From: Anaerolineae bacterium
GTDB taxonomy: Bacteria; Chloroflexota; Anaerolineae; Promineifilales; Promineifilaceae
DNA: 64,000 nt
Assembly: GCA_030425205.1 (NCBI GenBank)
Contig: JAUIAP010000018.1
Location: 62,001 to 126,000 of the forward strand
Direction: 5' to 3'
The notes beneath the pieces were generated by a model. It saw only the letters and a program-made list of their open reading frames with translations, did no database searches and was not told the DNA's origin. Below, in pieces: positions 9,024-19,100 of the stretch. Position 1 is the stretch's first letter; each line of letters starts with the position of its first letter. The position numbers and the translations under genes were made by a program.

Positions 9024-11243
9024 TTACTCCAACATTGACACTAATCTATTCAGGAAATGCCAATGCACGCGCTTGCGGCGCATTCCCCAATCTTCATTGG
9101 GCATTAAGAGTGGAAATCCATGCTGGGCATCTGGTTCGTCGAAACGATTGTTCCAGCCTGATCCATCCCACAACGTGTCCCCCACCGGAATGCCCAAATC
9201 TGCGACAGACGCTACGGGATCATAGCCATTGTTGCTAAAGATGTTGTCATGAACGTAGTTATCCTCTGGATTTGGCCCCACGTCAATTTCGTTGATATCA
9301 AAGCCGGCTGTCAAGCTAAATATCGCCACACCAGCCGTTCGATGATCGCGGATTTCATTGTTGTAGATTTCGACGTTATCGGCCGCCAGCGACAAAATCC
9401 CAACGCCGGGCGGAACGAGCGCGGCCGCCATCCCTTCATCGGCGAAGTTTGGAATGTTGTTATTGACCACCACATTGTCATAAATTTGCGAATTACGCGA
9501 GATTTTTGCCGTTAACTGTGGCAACACGACGACAAAAATTCCCAAACTATTGTCATGCGCGTAGTTGTTGTAGGCTGCGCCGTTGAGCGTGTTTTCCAGC
9601 TCAATGCCCAAAACGCTGCCAAATACTTCGCTGTCACGCACAATCACATCGCGGCACTGTCCTGCATAGATCGCGGCATCGTTTACGCCGCTGGCAACCA
9701 CCCGCTCAACCAACACGTTGGTGCTTTTCGTCGGATAAATGCCGTATGTGCCGGTGTCTTCGCTGATGATGTCGTAGATGTGAACGTTCTTTGCACCTTC
9801 GACCAAGATGCCGTTATCGGTATAGTTGCGCACATGCAATTTGCCAATCTTGAAATCACTACCCGATGCGATAAATGCTTCTGATAGTGTCCCCTGTCCA
9901 TCAAAAATTGGATATTCACCTGCACCGTTCGCAATCCCTTCAAACGTCAACCCATTTACATCGGTCGCCACACGCTCATGGTAGATGCCATATTCAAACA
10001 AGATGGTGTCGCCGGGCAAGGCATCATCGACTTTGGCCTGTACATCGTCATCTGGCGAAATCATGATGGTGGTCGGTTCACGGTCGGGAAGGGCATAGCC
10101 GCCTGTGCGTGCAGTGTTGAAGCTCAAAACGGTGCGCCGGTCTGGGTTGTTGTAACGAACGATTGAGGGGAGGCCAGAAAGCGCAGTGCCGGGAATGGCG
10201 GGCAGTGTACTTTCGTCGGTCAACGCATACAAAAAGGCGACCATATCCTCTTGCTCTTGCTCGCTGAGATCAAAACCTGAGACAAATGGATCGATCCCTG
10301 AAAGGTCATGCGCGCGACCACCGCCGTCAGCATAAAATTCAACGACTTCCTCCAAGGTTTCCATGCTGCCGTCGTGCATGTAGGGTGCTGTGAGGGCGAT
10401 GTTACGCAGCGTTGGCACTTTGAACGCCCCTTCCATGCCGTCATCTGCAACAGCCGCACGACCCAAATCGCCACTCGGCACGCCAATCACGCGGAACGTG
10501 TCATCGGCAAAGGTGGGGGCGGCGTGGCACTCAAAACAGCGCGTCGCGCCAGAGCGGAATAAGGCGAGTCCGCGTCGTTGCTCAGGGGTCAAGGCATCCC
10601 GATCACCCTGTGCATAGCGGTCAAAGGGGCTTAACTTGGTGACAAGCGTGCGCTGGAAGGCGGCGAGGGCGTAGGTGACGGTTTCGGCCGAAACGTCTCC
10701 CCCATACGCTTCATCAAACATCGCTTGATAGGCTGGAATTGCCGTTAGCTCGCTTGCCATTTCATCCAAATTAGCCGCCATTTCGTCGGCATGGGTCAAC
10801 GGAGTCAGGGCTTGCGATTCTAGCGAATCCATGCTGCCATCCCATTGCAAAAATTGTGCATACCCGACATTCCAGAGCGTCGGCACATTGCGCCCGGTGC
10901 GTCCTGCAACCTCGCCATTGCTAAATCCGCGATCGGGATGATGGCAGGTGGCGCACGACATATCGTTTTCGGCCGATAAAATCGGATCAAAAAATAGCTG
11001 TCGTCCAAGTTCCGCCCGTTCATCGGTCACTTGATTGTCGGCGGGCGTGTTCATCGGCGGGAACTCGCGCAACAGCCCCGAGATTGCCGAGACGGCCGCA
11101 ATGGACCCCGTCCCTGAATCTGCATCCAAAATGGGTGGATCAACTGGCACGGGTGTATTCGCCGCCCAAATTGCGCCAACACTCACCAAGACAACGACGA
11201 TACCCAAGAGGGCCAGCAAAATCTTACCTATCTTTCGCAACAT
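9024..11243 (-). CDS. Di-haem cytochrome c peroxidase fused to a parallel beta-helix
   Basis: 739 residues. An N-terminal membrane anchor (about 5-28) is followed by a MauG/CcpA-type di-haem domain with haem sites CATCH (97-101) and CFECH (236-240). A conserved YMHDGS segment supplies a likely distal ligand. From about residue 395 to 700 the protein is a right-handed parallel beta-helix with repeated Asn-rich turns, similar to NosD/PbH1 carbohydrate-binding or lyase folds. Both domains are extracytoplasmic. Ribosome site aaggag lies at good spacing. A small cytochrome c gene lies just upstream in the same direction and could be its electron partner. Such peroxidase and beta-helix domains usually sit in separate genes; the fusion is notable. 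Confidence 0.9.
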   Translation of the reverse strand: MLRKIGKILLALLGIVVVLVSVGAIWAANTPVPVDPPILDADSGTGSIAAVSAISGLLREFPPMNTPADNQVTDERAELGRQLFFDPILSAENDMSCATCHHPDRGFSNGEVAGRTGRNVPTLWNVGYAQFLQWDGSMDSLESQALTPLTHADEMAANLDEMASELTAIPAYQAMFDEAYGGDVSAETVTYALAAFQRTLVTKLSPFDRYAQGDRDALTPEQRRGLALFRSGATRCFECHAAPTFADDTFRVIGVPSGDLGRAAVADDGMEGAFKVPTLRNIALTAPYMHDGSMETLEEVVEFYADGGGRAHDLSGIDPFVSGFDLSEQEQEDMVAFLYALTDESTLPAIPGTALSGLPSIVRYNNPDRRTVLSFNTARTGGYALPDREPTTIMISPDDDVQAKVDDALPGDTILFEYGIYHERVATDVNGLTFEGIANGAGEYPIFDGQGTLSEAFIASGSDFKIGKLHVRNYTDNGILVEGAKNVHIYDIISEDTGTYGIYPTKSTNVLVERVVASGVNDAAIYAGQCRDVIVRDSEVFGSVLGIELENTLNGAAYNNYAHDNSLGIFVVVLPQLTAKISRNSQIYDNVVVNNNIPNFADEGMAAALVPPGVGILSLAADNVEIYNNEIRDHRTAGVAIFSLTAGFDINEIDVGPNPEDNYVHDNIFSNNGYDPVASVADLGIPVGDTLWDGSGWNNRFDEPDAQHGFPLLMPNEDWGMRRKRVHWHFLNRLVSMLE

Positions 11244-11294
11244 GATGGTTCTTCTCCTTCAAACAACAGCAAGGGTCTTAAGTTGATGATTGGT

Positions 11295-11666
11295 CTACTG
11301 TTCAAATGTCAGCAAATAGTTGACGACGGCATCCATCTCCTCGCCTGTTAAATCTTTTGCGAGGTTGGTCGGCATGATATTTTCATAGCCATCAACGAGG
11401 TAATCGGCCGGACGCAAGATGGACATGTAGATGTAGTCACGGGCATCCATGCCCTGTACACGCTGCCGGGCGCGCGTTCCAATCCCATACAGTGAGGGAC
11501 CACGCACGACTGTGTCGGGCGTTAAGGCGTGGCAGATGGCGCAGTTGGCTTGATAGACTGTATGACCAGCGGCCATTTCGGCCGAAAGCGTCGGCGCAGG
11601 GGTGGGGTCAGGTTCCCCACCACAACTGATGAGGAAAACTACTAATAATAGGAGTGTACGGCGCAT
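11295..11666 (-). CDS. Cytochrome c lipoprotein
   Basis: About 123 residues from the ATG at 11666; an in-frame ATG at 11693 would add nine residues. The first 15 residues form a lipoprotein signal ending FLISC. A Pro/Thr-rich linker precedes a mono-haem class I cytochrome c with CAICH and a methionine ligand in NIMPTN. It should be lipid-anchored on the outer face of the membrane. It lies 51 bases upstream of the di-haem peroxidase, so electron delivery to that enzyme is a reasonable inference. The chosen start follows directly after a hairpin (11676-11695) and has no clear Shine-Dalgarno. Confidence 0.85.
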   Translation of the reverse strand: MRRTLLLLVVFLISCGGEPDPTPAPTLSAEMAAGHTVYQANCAICHALTPDTVVRGPSLYGIGTRARQRVQGMDARDYIYMSILRPADYLVDGYENIMPTNLAKDLTGEEMDAVVNYLLTFEQ

Positions 11667-11670
11667 ATTC

Positions 11671-11695
11671 ACAAAAGGTGGACTTTCATCCACCT
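11671..11695 (-). terminator. Hairpin between the mini-protein and cytochrome genes
   Basis: Stem AGGTGGA/TCCACCT followed on the minus strand by TTTT. It can act as a weak terminator or attenuator, reducing transcription into the cytochrome c gene. Its position also covers the region where a ribosome site would lie. Confidence 0.5.
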
Positions 11696-11699
11696 AATA

Positions 11700-11939
11700 T
11701 TAGGGGCCATGTAGGTCGAGTATTGGCGTGTAAAATGCGCGACAGCCGCCAACATCTGAACAACCTTCAAGCGGGAGTTCTGGGATTGGGCGTTCAGCTT
11801 CCTCTGCAAATTTATATCCACCCTCGTAATATTGACAAACAGGGCAAGCATTGCGCGGCACAATAATGCGCACCCCTGTGGCAACTCCGCCGTCGCGGAT
11901 ATTTTGGAGACTTTTAGCGTGATATTCCGCTGTATACAT
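11700..11939 (-). CDS. Four-cysteine mini-protein, unknown
   Basis: 79 residues from the ATG at 11939, chosen because taaggaaa lies at ribosome-site spacing; a longer in-frame reading to 12014 has no such support. The protein has CPVC at residues 32-35 and two more cysteines at 60 and 66 (LEGC then GGCR), a pattern suited to a zinc knuckle. Otherwise it is rich in aromatic and acidic residues. No signal or membrane segment. It precedes the cytochrome c gene on the same strand with a hairpin between them. I do not recognise a characterised family. Confidence 0.65.
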   Translation of the reverse strand: MYTAEYHAKSLQNIRDGGVATGVRIIVPRNACPVCQYYEGGYKFAEEAERPIPELPLEGCSDVGGCRAFYTPILDLHGP

Positions 11940-12065
11940 AGAAACTATTTCCTTAGATTTGATGTTGAGACGCAATAAGTTGCATCCCGTCCGTAATTTT
12001 AGGTGTGACTGCAAAATATAGCAATGACGTTCCGCGTCAAGACGTGCGATCTTGTGTCTTTATGG

Positions 12066-12782
12066 CTAGATTGCTGCGATCCAATCACAAAACTGTTCGA
12101 GCGTCCCGCTTGCGGTCGGCAAATCGGGGTCGATTGGTTCAGGCAGTCGCGCGGTTGGAATCCAGAAAGTCGGCATTCCAACGGCGGAGGCTGGTTCGAT
12201 GTCATTTGTCCAATTGTCGCCCACCATCAGGGTTTCGGCCGAATCTGCATCCAGCATCGCCAACATTTGCCGATAGTACGCCAAACTAGGCTTGGCCGCG
12301 CACATAATTTCGTAGGTTGTGATGAGCGCATAGTCATATGCTTCGGGTGGGACGTTTGCCCAACGCAGACGCTCGTAAATTGCCTCACATGGAAATAGGG
12401 GATTAGTCGCAATCCCAACACGCAACCCTTTCTCAAAGCAGAGATCGATCGCACGCTTAGCCGCGGGGACGGGGGTTGTCACATCGGCAATTTTTGGAAA
12501 AACGTCGGTGTAGAAGTCGGTGAGGGTAAATTCGGCCGATTCTCGATCCACGCCCAATGCCTGCTCCATATAGTTCCAGATAATCTCCTCATTCGTCTGG
12601 TCGGGATGGTCGGTGTCCACCACGATGCGTGTGGCGGCGAGTAACCCCTCGATCCAGCGTTCCCCGCTGGGCAGATGGCGCACGTGCTTGCCAAGCGCAG
12701 AGAAATAACGTGGGAGAAAGGCATCCATATTGTTGACGAGGAGGGTGTTGTCGAGGTCGAAGAGAACGGTTTTGATTTGCAT
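12066..12782 (-). CDS. HAD-superfamily hydrolase
   Basis: 238 residues of the haloacid dehalogenase fold. Motif I is FDLDNTLL (nucleophile D9, acid/base D11), motif II is in IATNP, the motif III lysine is near AAKPS, and motif IV is GDNWTND. An alpha-helical cap sits between motifs I and II, as in C1-type phosphatases. Substrate unknown; such enzymes dephosphorylate small metabolites. TATAAT on the minus strand (12794-12789) ends six bases before the ATG, with no ribosome site, so the mRNA is probably leaderless. Confidence 0.87.
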   Translation of the reverse strand: MQIKTVLFDLDNTLLVNNMDAFLPRYFSALGKHVRHLPSGERWIEGLLAATRIVVDTDHPDQTNEEIIWNYMEQALGVDRESAEFTLTDFYTDVFPKIADVTTPVPAAKRAIDLCFEKGLRVGIATNPLFPCEAIYERLRWANVPPEAYDYALITTYEIMCAAKPSLAYYRQMLAMLDADSAETLMVGDNWTNDIEPASAVGMPTFWIPTARLPEPIDPDLPTASGTLEQFCDWIAAI

Positions 12783-12788
12783 AGGGGG

Positions 12789-12794
12789 ATTATA
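12789..12794 (-). promoter_or_regulatory. -10 box, leaderless promoter of the HAD gene
   Basis: A perfect TATAAT on the minus strand ends six bases before the start codon at 12782. The corresponding -35 (TTTCTC at about 12817-12812) is poor. No Shine-Dalgarno is possible in the six intervening bases (ccccct). Confidence 0.55.
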
Positions 12795-12988
12795 AGTAGA
12801 AAAATCTATTTGAGAAACAACGTTCAGATAACGTACCCGCGCCTACTTTTGCCGCACGACAGCACGCTATACGCCAGATATTGCTTTTGTTGGTTGCTGC
12901 TGAGTCATGCCGACAAAATCGGCCGATCCGCGTTAATATAAACAGATACAATCAAGCGACCTTGAACCGTAAAAAAGGAAAGGCTGAA

Positions 12989-15028
12989 ATGCGAATGAAA
13001 TTTATCTTGTTACTCATGTTGGTTGTTGCGTTGTTGGTGGCGTGTGGCGGGGATGAACCTGTTGCCGTGACTGTGGAAGCTGAGCAGACATCGGTTCCTA
13101 CGCGGGAACCGACAAAACCCTCTGAGACTGAACCCACAGCGGAGCCAGTTCCAACCAATGAGCCAATGGAAGCACCCACATCTGAGCCGACAGCAGAGCC
13201 AGAACCGACGGTTGAACCGACGGCTGAACCGACGGCTGAACCGACAAGTGAACCTGAGACTGTCGGAAGCGAACTGGTTGAATTGGTGCAGATCGACGAG
13301 GGCGGGATTTCTGTGCGCGTGCCAGCGGGGTATAGCGTGCAGATATTTGGTGATACGGCCGAACTCGCCCCGCCAAATGCCGCATCCTCCGAAGAGGGCG
13401 CATTCTCGGTCAGCGGTGGCCCCTATCTGGAAGATGAGTCTTTTGAATCGCTACAAACGGATATCGGTGATTTGCTGAGTGATTTTAATGACGTCAGTGA
13501 AATTCAGTCATTCTCAGGCGCAAGCGGTGAGGCATTTTCAATCGACTTTGCCCATGCAGAGGACGAACTCGCCCTCACTGGACGTGTCATTGTGATTGAT
13601 CAGGGCAACCAATCAGCGGCACTATTTGGCTTTGCAGGCAGCGAAGCGTGGTCCGCACTCTCCGAAACGTTTGACGCGATCGCCCGGTCAATCGAGTTCT
13701 TCGAGCCGCTTGTTGCCGCAACACCTGATGACAGTGGCGAAGAGGCGACAACAGACGATGGTCAACAAGACGGCGATAACAATGGACAGTCGATGACCGA
13801 TGTGGTGCCGGATGGTGATGCGGGGATGGCTTGCTTCAGCGCACGTGGGGATGGGTTGACCTGCTTGCGGGAAGATGGCACATGGCAACAGATCACGGCG
13901 GATAATTCAGCGATTGGCAGCGATTATGTCGTGGCGATGACTACGTGCAACGGCACAATTATGATGGCGCATATTAGTGGCCTGTCGCGCTATGATGGAA
14001 GTACCTGGCAAGAGTATGATGATGGCTGGGGGTTTGCCACGCCCACAGATGTTGCCTGTGATGCCAACGACGGCATCTGGATCGCTCACTTTGAGGGTGT
14101 TTCCTATTTTGACGGCGGTGAGTGGGTGACATTTTCGGCCGATGACATCCTCAACGGTGAATCGCTTGTCTATGATGTCGAAATTTCGGCCGATGGCACT
14201 GTTTGGGTGCTTGCATCTGGCGCAATCGCAAGTTACAGTGGCGGCGAATGGACAACGTATGCCGAAGGTGCAGGTTTGAACGACCGTTACTTCTTCGCCG
14301 CAATGACCCTTGCGCCAGACGGAACCGTTTGGGCGGCACATAGCAACGGTTTGCTCTATTTGGAAGATGGCGCATGGGCCGAAGTTGCAAGCCCCCGCTA
14401 TCTCTCACCCGAAAAGTTAATTGCGACCGCCAATGGAGACAAATGGGTGGGAACGTTTAGTGATGGGATTGTGATCTTTAATGGTGCAAGCACCACCAGA
14501 ATTAACCGTGCGAATGATGAACTCAGTTCAGACGGTGTTGGCGCACTCGCCATTGATGACTTAGGTCGCGTATGGGTCGGCACCGAATATGGTCTCAACA
14601 TTTGGGATGGCACTGAGTGGATCAGCTACGATATGGATAGCAGTGATTTAATGAACAATGCGATTGAGGCGATGGCCGTTTTGGGCGCGGGGCCACAGTT
14701 GCCAGCGCATGTCAATCATGAAAATGGCGCGTTGGTCGGACGTGTGCCCGTATCTGACAAACAGGTTGAGTTGTGCGTCGAGGCAATTTACAGCAGCTAT
14801 GATGGCGACACGCCCTGTGACGGTCAACCATTGGCCTTTCAAACATCGGCCGATGCAGATGGGCAATTCATCTTTGACGATGTTCCCGTCGGCAACTATC
14901 TCATTGCGTTTGAGACAGACGACGGCTGGGTTGAGGTGAAGGGTGAGTATGGATTGGGAGCGCAGTTCTTCCCCGTGCGATCGGCCGAAACCACCGACGT
15001 CGGCGAATTGACGATTGAGGAAGAGTAG
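12989..15028 (+). CDS. Lipoprotein with beta-propeller repeats
   Basis: 679 residues from the ATG at 12989, preceded by aaaaggaaagg. The lipobox is LLVACGG. A long Pro/Thr/Glu linker is coded by a 12-base tandem repeat. Next come a compact domain (about 90-230), a second acidic linker, then about six propeller blades from about residue 285 to 560. These carry the recurring pattern YDG-x-W and W-(I/V)-G/A-x-x-x-G-(L/V), as in two-component regulator propellers. A small beta-sandwich of the carboxypeptidase-regulatory type ends the chain. Lipid-anchored and extracytoplasmic. Probably a sensor or ligand-binding protein; no partner kinase is adjacent. Confidence 0.8.
   Translation: MRMKFILLLMLVVALLVACGGDEPVAVTVEAEQTSVPTREPTKPSETEPTAEPVPTNEPMEAPTSEPTAEPEPTVEPTAEPTAEPTSEPETVGSELVELVQIDEGGISVRVPAGYSVQIFGDTAELAPPNAASSEEGAFSVSGGPYLEDESFESLQTDIGDLLSDFNDVSEIQSFSGASGEAFSIDFAHAEDELALTGRVIVIDQGNQSAALFGFAGSEAWSALSETFDAIARSIEFFEPLVAATPDDSGEEATTDDGQQDGDNNGQSMTDVVPDGDAGMACFSARGDGLTCLREDGTWQQITADNSAIGSDYVVAMTTCNGTIMMAHISGLSRYDGSTWQEYDDGWGFATPTDVACDANDGIWIAHFEGVSYFDGGEWVTFSADDILNGESLVYDVEISADGTVWVLASGAIASYSGGEWTTYAEGAGLNDRYFFAAMTLAPDGTVWAAHSNGLLYLEDGAWAEVASPRYLSPEKLIATANGDKWVGTFSDGIVIFNGASTTRINRANDELSSDGVGALAIDDLGRVWVGTEYGLNIWDGTEWISYDMDSSDLMNNAIEAMAVLGAGPQLPAHVNHENGALVGRVPVSDKQVELCVEAIYSSYDGDTPCDGQPLAFQTSADADGQFIFDDVPVGNYLIAFETDDGWVEVKGEYGLGAQFFPVRSAETTDVGELTIEEE
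13202..13255 (+). repeat. 12-base tandem repeat in the lipoprotein linker
   Basis: Unit GAACCGACGGCT repeats about four and a half times with small changes and codes for an EPTA/EPTV linker. A coding low-complexity repeat, prone to length variation. Confidence 0.85.
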
Positions 15029-15120
15029 CGATTGCGCTTTAGCCCTATATGGTTCATTCGCTAAATCCGCGAATCAACCAAGGGCGTGACCGCACCGCAA
15101 GCGGCGCGAAAACCTTAAAA

Positions 15121-15151
15121 GGGGGTCTGCTGGCGAAGCCAGCAGACCCCC
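15121..15151 (+). terminator. Strong hairpin, probable terminator
   Basis: Perfect 14-bp stem (gggggtctgctggc and its complement) with a GAA loop. It is followed by a T-rich but interrupted tract. It lies about 90 bases after the propeller lipoprotein gene. Confidence 0.65.
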
Positions 15152-15359
15152 TTGCCTTACTTTTGCGGGCTTTGCCCGCTAGTCAAAGCGTGTAAATTTG
15201 CAAAACAAACGACTAAAATGACAGATGATTTCTTGTGGGAGGGGAGATGGGGGGCGTCACTCGCTCAAGATGCGCATCCCGCCCCCCGCATTACGTTGAT
15301 ATTTACTTAGTGAACTTGGTATGTATCAGCGCAACATTTTTCTTTCCACGATAAGTTGC

Positions 15360-15365
15360 TATAAT
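15360..15365 (+). promoter_or_regulatory. -10 box for rpmG
   Basis: TATAAT 40 bases upstream of the rpmG start; no good -35 hexamer is visible at 16-18 bases upstream. Confidence 0.45.
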
Positions 15366-15405
15366 CCCTCGTTGGTTTATTCACAGACGAATTGGAGCAA
15401 ATCTG

Positions 15406-15573
15406 ATGGCAAAAAGCAAAAAAGGCGCACGCATCGTCGTTCGCATGATGAGTACCGAAAGCGGTCACATGTATATCACCTCTAAAAACCGGCGCAACGA
15501 TCCGAGCCGTATGGAGTTGAAAAAGTATGATCCACTCGTTCGTCGTCATGTCGTATACCGCGAAAAGAAATAA
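15406..15573 (+). CDS. rpmG: Ribosomal protein L33
   Basis: 55 residues, starting [10 protein letters not shown] and containing [18 protein letters not shown] MELKKYDP and [11 protein letters not shown], the conserved L33 pattern. It is a component of the large ribosomal subunit near the E site. The zinc-binding cysteine pairs are absent, so this is the zinc-independent (C-) form. Ribosome site ttggag precedes the ATG at 15406. The gene is monocistronic, with its own terminator at 15603. Easily missed by ORF length cut-offs. Confidence 0.95.
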   Translation: MAKSKKGARIVVRMMSTESGHMYITSKNRRNDPSRMELKKYDPLVRRHVVYREKK

Positions 15574-15602
15574 GCGTTATTCACACTCAAGACAGACATA
15601 AG

Positions 15603-15642
15603 AAACCGCCGGTAACAGCAACTGTTATGGGCGGTTTTTTGT
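15603..15642 (+). terminator. Terminator after rpmG
   Basis: Long hairpin AACCGCC-GGTAACAG / CTGTTATG-GGCGGTT with a CAA loop, followed by six T. Confidence 0.9.
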
Positions 15643-15653
15643 TATGAAAGATT

Positions 15654-16175
15654 ATGAGCAATAAAAGTAGCAGCGAACAACATCGTGAATGGGCGGCCGA
15701 ACAGCAACAGGTCGTCTCCTTTGGCATTGTCACGGTTAGCGATAGTCGTACCCATGAGACAGACACCAACTATCAATATCTTGAGCCAACGATCACTCAA
15801 CTTAGGCATCAGGTAACGGGTTATCGACTGGTGAAGGACGAGCCTGTGCAGGTGATCGACGCACTTGAGGAGATGGTCGCGTTGGGTGTGCAGATTGTGT
15901 TGTTTAATGGTGGAACGGGCATTTCAAAACGAGATCGCACCTATGATGCACTTTCGCGTAAACTGGAAAAGACATTGCCCGGCTTTGGCGAACTGTTCCG
16001 CATGTTGAGTTGGGAACAGGTTGGGGCGGCGGCGATGTTGTCACGCGCAACGGCGGGCGTCTATCGCGGTACGGTTGTCATTTCAACGCCGGGTTCGCCC
16101 AAAGCGGTGCAGTTGGCGTGGGAAAAGCTGATCGCACCAGAGTTGCAGCATCTCGCATGGGAAGTCGGACGCTAA
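15654..16175 (+). CDS. moaB: MoaB/MogA-type molybdopterin protein
   Basis: 173 residues of the MoaB/MogA fold, which adenylates molybdopterin before molybdate insertion. Visible motifs are TVSDSR near residue 29, NGGTGIS near 85-91, and LPGFGELFR plus a SPKAV segment in the C-terminal half. The length fits MoaB (about 170). It may support the bis-MGD molybdoenzyme encoded at 36683. The 3' end overlaps the convergent AddA-like gene by four bases, so no terminator separates them. The start is the ATG at 15654, shortly after the rpmG terminator. Confidence 0.9.
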   Translation: MSNKSSSEQHREWAAEQQQVVSFGIVTVSDSRTHETDTNYQYLEPTITQLRHQVTGYRLVKDEPVQVIDALEEMVALGVQIVLFNGGTGISKRDRTYDALSRKLEKTLPGFGELFRMLSWEQVGAAAMLSRATAGVYRGTVVISTPGSPKAVQLAWEKLIAPELQHLAWEVGR

Positions 16176-19100
16176 TTGGGCTTGACGGCGAGCAGCGAGA
16201 TTTTGCTTTGATCATCCATAAAGACGAGATGGGCGCGTGGCGTTGTGCCAAGCATCGTTGTGACGGCTGCCTGATAGCGTTGCGCCTGATCTAAATACCC
16301 TTTTTCGTTGGCCACACGCGCCGCGTCCCCATTGTTACGCAGGCGATCAGTCTTAAAGTCGAGAATTTCCCAGCGATCATTGTGCAAGAAGAGTAGGTCA
16401 ATTTTGCCGCGCTCTAGCTCGTCATGAATGAGGTAGCTGTAGGGGAGTTCATGATGGCGCGGGACGGCATTGGAAAGAACGCGATAGAGTCTGTGTTCGT
16501 GCAGGCGAGTCAGTAGCTGGGTTGTTCTCTTGACCGCGTTTGTGATTTGGGTGGCATCGGTGAGGCCATATCCACGCGCATGGGCGGCCAGCCAGTCGTC
16601 GAGGTCGGCAAATTTCCATGCGGCAACGGCATCATGAAAGAGGGAGCCGATCACCCATGCGGGCGCATATTTACTCGTGACGGCAGGGACAACCCGCCAT
16701 ACTTTGGACGGTTGGCGATCCTCCTCTGGCTGCTCAGTGATCAGCGATTGTAGGAGATTGGGTGTCCATTCGGCCGATTCTCCCTCCACAACCGCAACCG
16801 CTTCGCGCGCCCGTTTCGGTCGAAAATTTGGTTCATAAACGACACAGTTAACCCGCTCCTCATCTCCCTCATCCTCCGCATATAACGTCAGCGGAATGCC
16901 GCGCCCACCTTCTTCATCGTACCCATCGATGCGCTGGCGGCCGAAGGCCAATGGCTCATTGAGCGATTTTAGCCAGCCGCCCAGCCAACCCGGTTTGCCG
17001 TCCTGTTTCAACATGATCGTGCCGCTCAGGATTAACTTGTCTTTGGCACGAGTGGCGGCGACGTAAAAGAGGCGGTCAGATTCGGCCGAATCTTTCTCGC
17101 TCTCGACCCGTTTCCCTAGCTCGTAGACCGTTCCCAAATTGCCTTCCGCATCCTTGAGTGGAAATAGGACACCCAGCGCGTCATCTAAAATAATATCGTT
17201 GCGACTGCGTCCGCCATACCCTGCATCCCCAATCACGACGACGGGATATTCGAGCCCTTTTGCCTGATGAACCGACATGATCGTGATGACCCCTTCCGCA
17301 ACGGCGCGCGCCTCCCCTTCACGTCCGCCACGCTCGCGCAAGTTGTTGGTATAGTCGAGAAACTCCTGCACGCGCACAATCCCGCTGTCATGCGCATCAC
17401 GCAATAGTTTGGAGACATTGCGGGCAGCGCGTGGCTGTTCCGCCTTGAGCATTGCGGCACGATAGTCGGTGCGCGTCAAGAATTCATGCAGCAAATCGGC
17501 GACTGATACCCGACCCGCGAGCGTGTTTAGATCGGTCAGCAGATTGACCGCGTAACGAGAGTCGGGGTCGTCTTGGGTTTTAAGTTGCTGCCAGAGCGCA
17601 TTTGGCTCAGGCTTGGGCGCGGCAGATGTTGCGTCAGCGGCGTTTTGTTCCTGAAAGTTGGGGGGACCCCCCAAATGGTCGTCGTTCGTCACATATTCGA
17701 CGCGAAAATCGTCTGGGAACTCATCCGAATTACCCCAAGTGAGAATGCCGCCACTGCCTGCGGGGGCTGAGGGTTTTGCGTTTGGCTTGACAACTTCCAA
17801 CAATTTCTCGTCGGTGAATCCGATGACAGGCGAGCGCAAGAATCCAGCCAGTGCCAAATCATCATGTGGGTCGGCAATCGCCGCTAGCGCATTCAGCAAG
17901 TCACGTATTTCGGGACGTTCGTAGAAGCCGCGCCCCGCGATGGTGACAAATGGAACGCCAGCGCGATCGAGGGCATCTTCATAGGCGCGAAAAGAGGCGG
18001 AGGCACGGCATAAGATGGCAATATCTTCGTACGTAATCCCGTTGGCGGGATTTTCTACGATGTCGATTAGGCGGGTTGCCAGCGCATCGGCCGCGCGTTC
18101 TAACGCCCCTTCCGCCTTGTTGCCAACCGTTAGGTGCATTTCGATGTTGGGCGCGGTTAGCTGCTTTTGGCTGAGCGGATGAAAGTGGGTAAGCGGGGCG
18201 AATGGTTCGTGGAAGGGATGGCGACGGGTGAGGCCGAGAATCGGCCGAAAAAAGCCATTCATGCCAATCAATAGTCGCTCATGTGAACGATAGGACTGGC
18301 TCAACACCTGCACTGTCCCGCCCGCGCCGCTGATTTTAAGACGCTCCTGCTGGAAGACTTGCACCTCCGCACCGCGAAAACGGTAGATCGACTGTTTGGC
18401 ATCACCAACAATAAAGAGACGCTTTTGACCGCCGTTGAGCATCTGCACAATGTCGCGTTGTCGCCCATTGGTATCTTGAAACTCATCAACCAAGAGCGAC
18501 GCGATTTCGTTTTGCCAGCGTTGACGCACGGCCACATTGTCGCGCAGTAGTTCAAGCGCACGTTGTTCGAGATCGTCAAAGTCGAGCGCAGTCCGCTGCC
18601 GCTTGGCGCGTTCATACCAGTTAAGCGTCCGTTGCAGCACAATTCGCAGGTGGGGAAGCGCGGCGGCAATGATGCGATCATGGTCGGTTAATTCGGCCGA
18701 TAATAGCAGCTTTGCAGCACGCCAAATTTCGCGTAGTGACGATAGTGCATCGGTTACAACCTTCTTATCATCATCAGGCCATGCCTTTTTGCTGCCAACC
18801 CGCAAATTGAGTTCATCGAGACAGGCACAGGCTGCACGCCATTGCTGGGGCGTAAGGTGAATACTGGTGGGCAGGGCGATTGCGCTGCTCAGCACAGTTT
18901 CTCGTTGCAGGGCGAGTTTGTCACGCGGGTCGCGTGGTTCCATTGATTGCAGGGTTTGCAGTGCAGCGTTGAAATCGGCCGATTCGCGCATTTCCTGCAC
19001 CGCCGCAACCTTGCGTGCGTCAATGACTGCTTCCCAATGCGCCACCAAATCACTGGGTAGACTATCCCATACGGTCAACAGTTTAACGCGCTCCATGATG

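Larger units (their letters stand above)
15029..15405. other. Intergenic region with three hairpins
   Basis: A 377-base gap before rpmG. It holds a perfect 14-bp stem hairpin at 15121-15151, a small hairpin GCGGGC/GCCCGC at 15165-15179, and a GC-rich stem GGGGGGCG/CGCCCCCC at 15249-15287. I see no coding sequence, tRNA or known riboswitch in it. Confidence 0.6.

Noticed and set aside
13202..13255. Short regular repeats as a CRISPR array
   Set aside because: They are contiguous 12-base units without spacers and encode the lipoprotein linker.
15029..15405. tRNA or structured RNA gene before rpmG
   Set aside because: Several hairpins are present, but no cloverleaf, conserved T-arm or known riboswitch core could be assembled.
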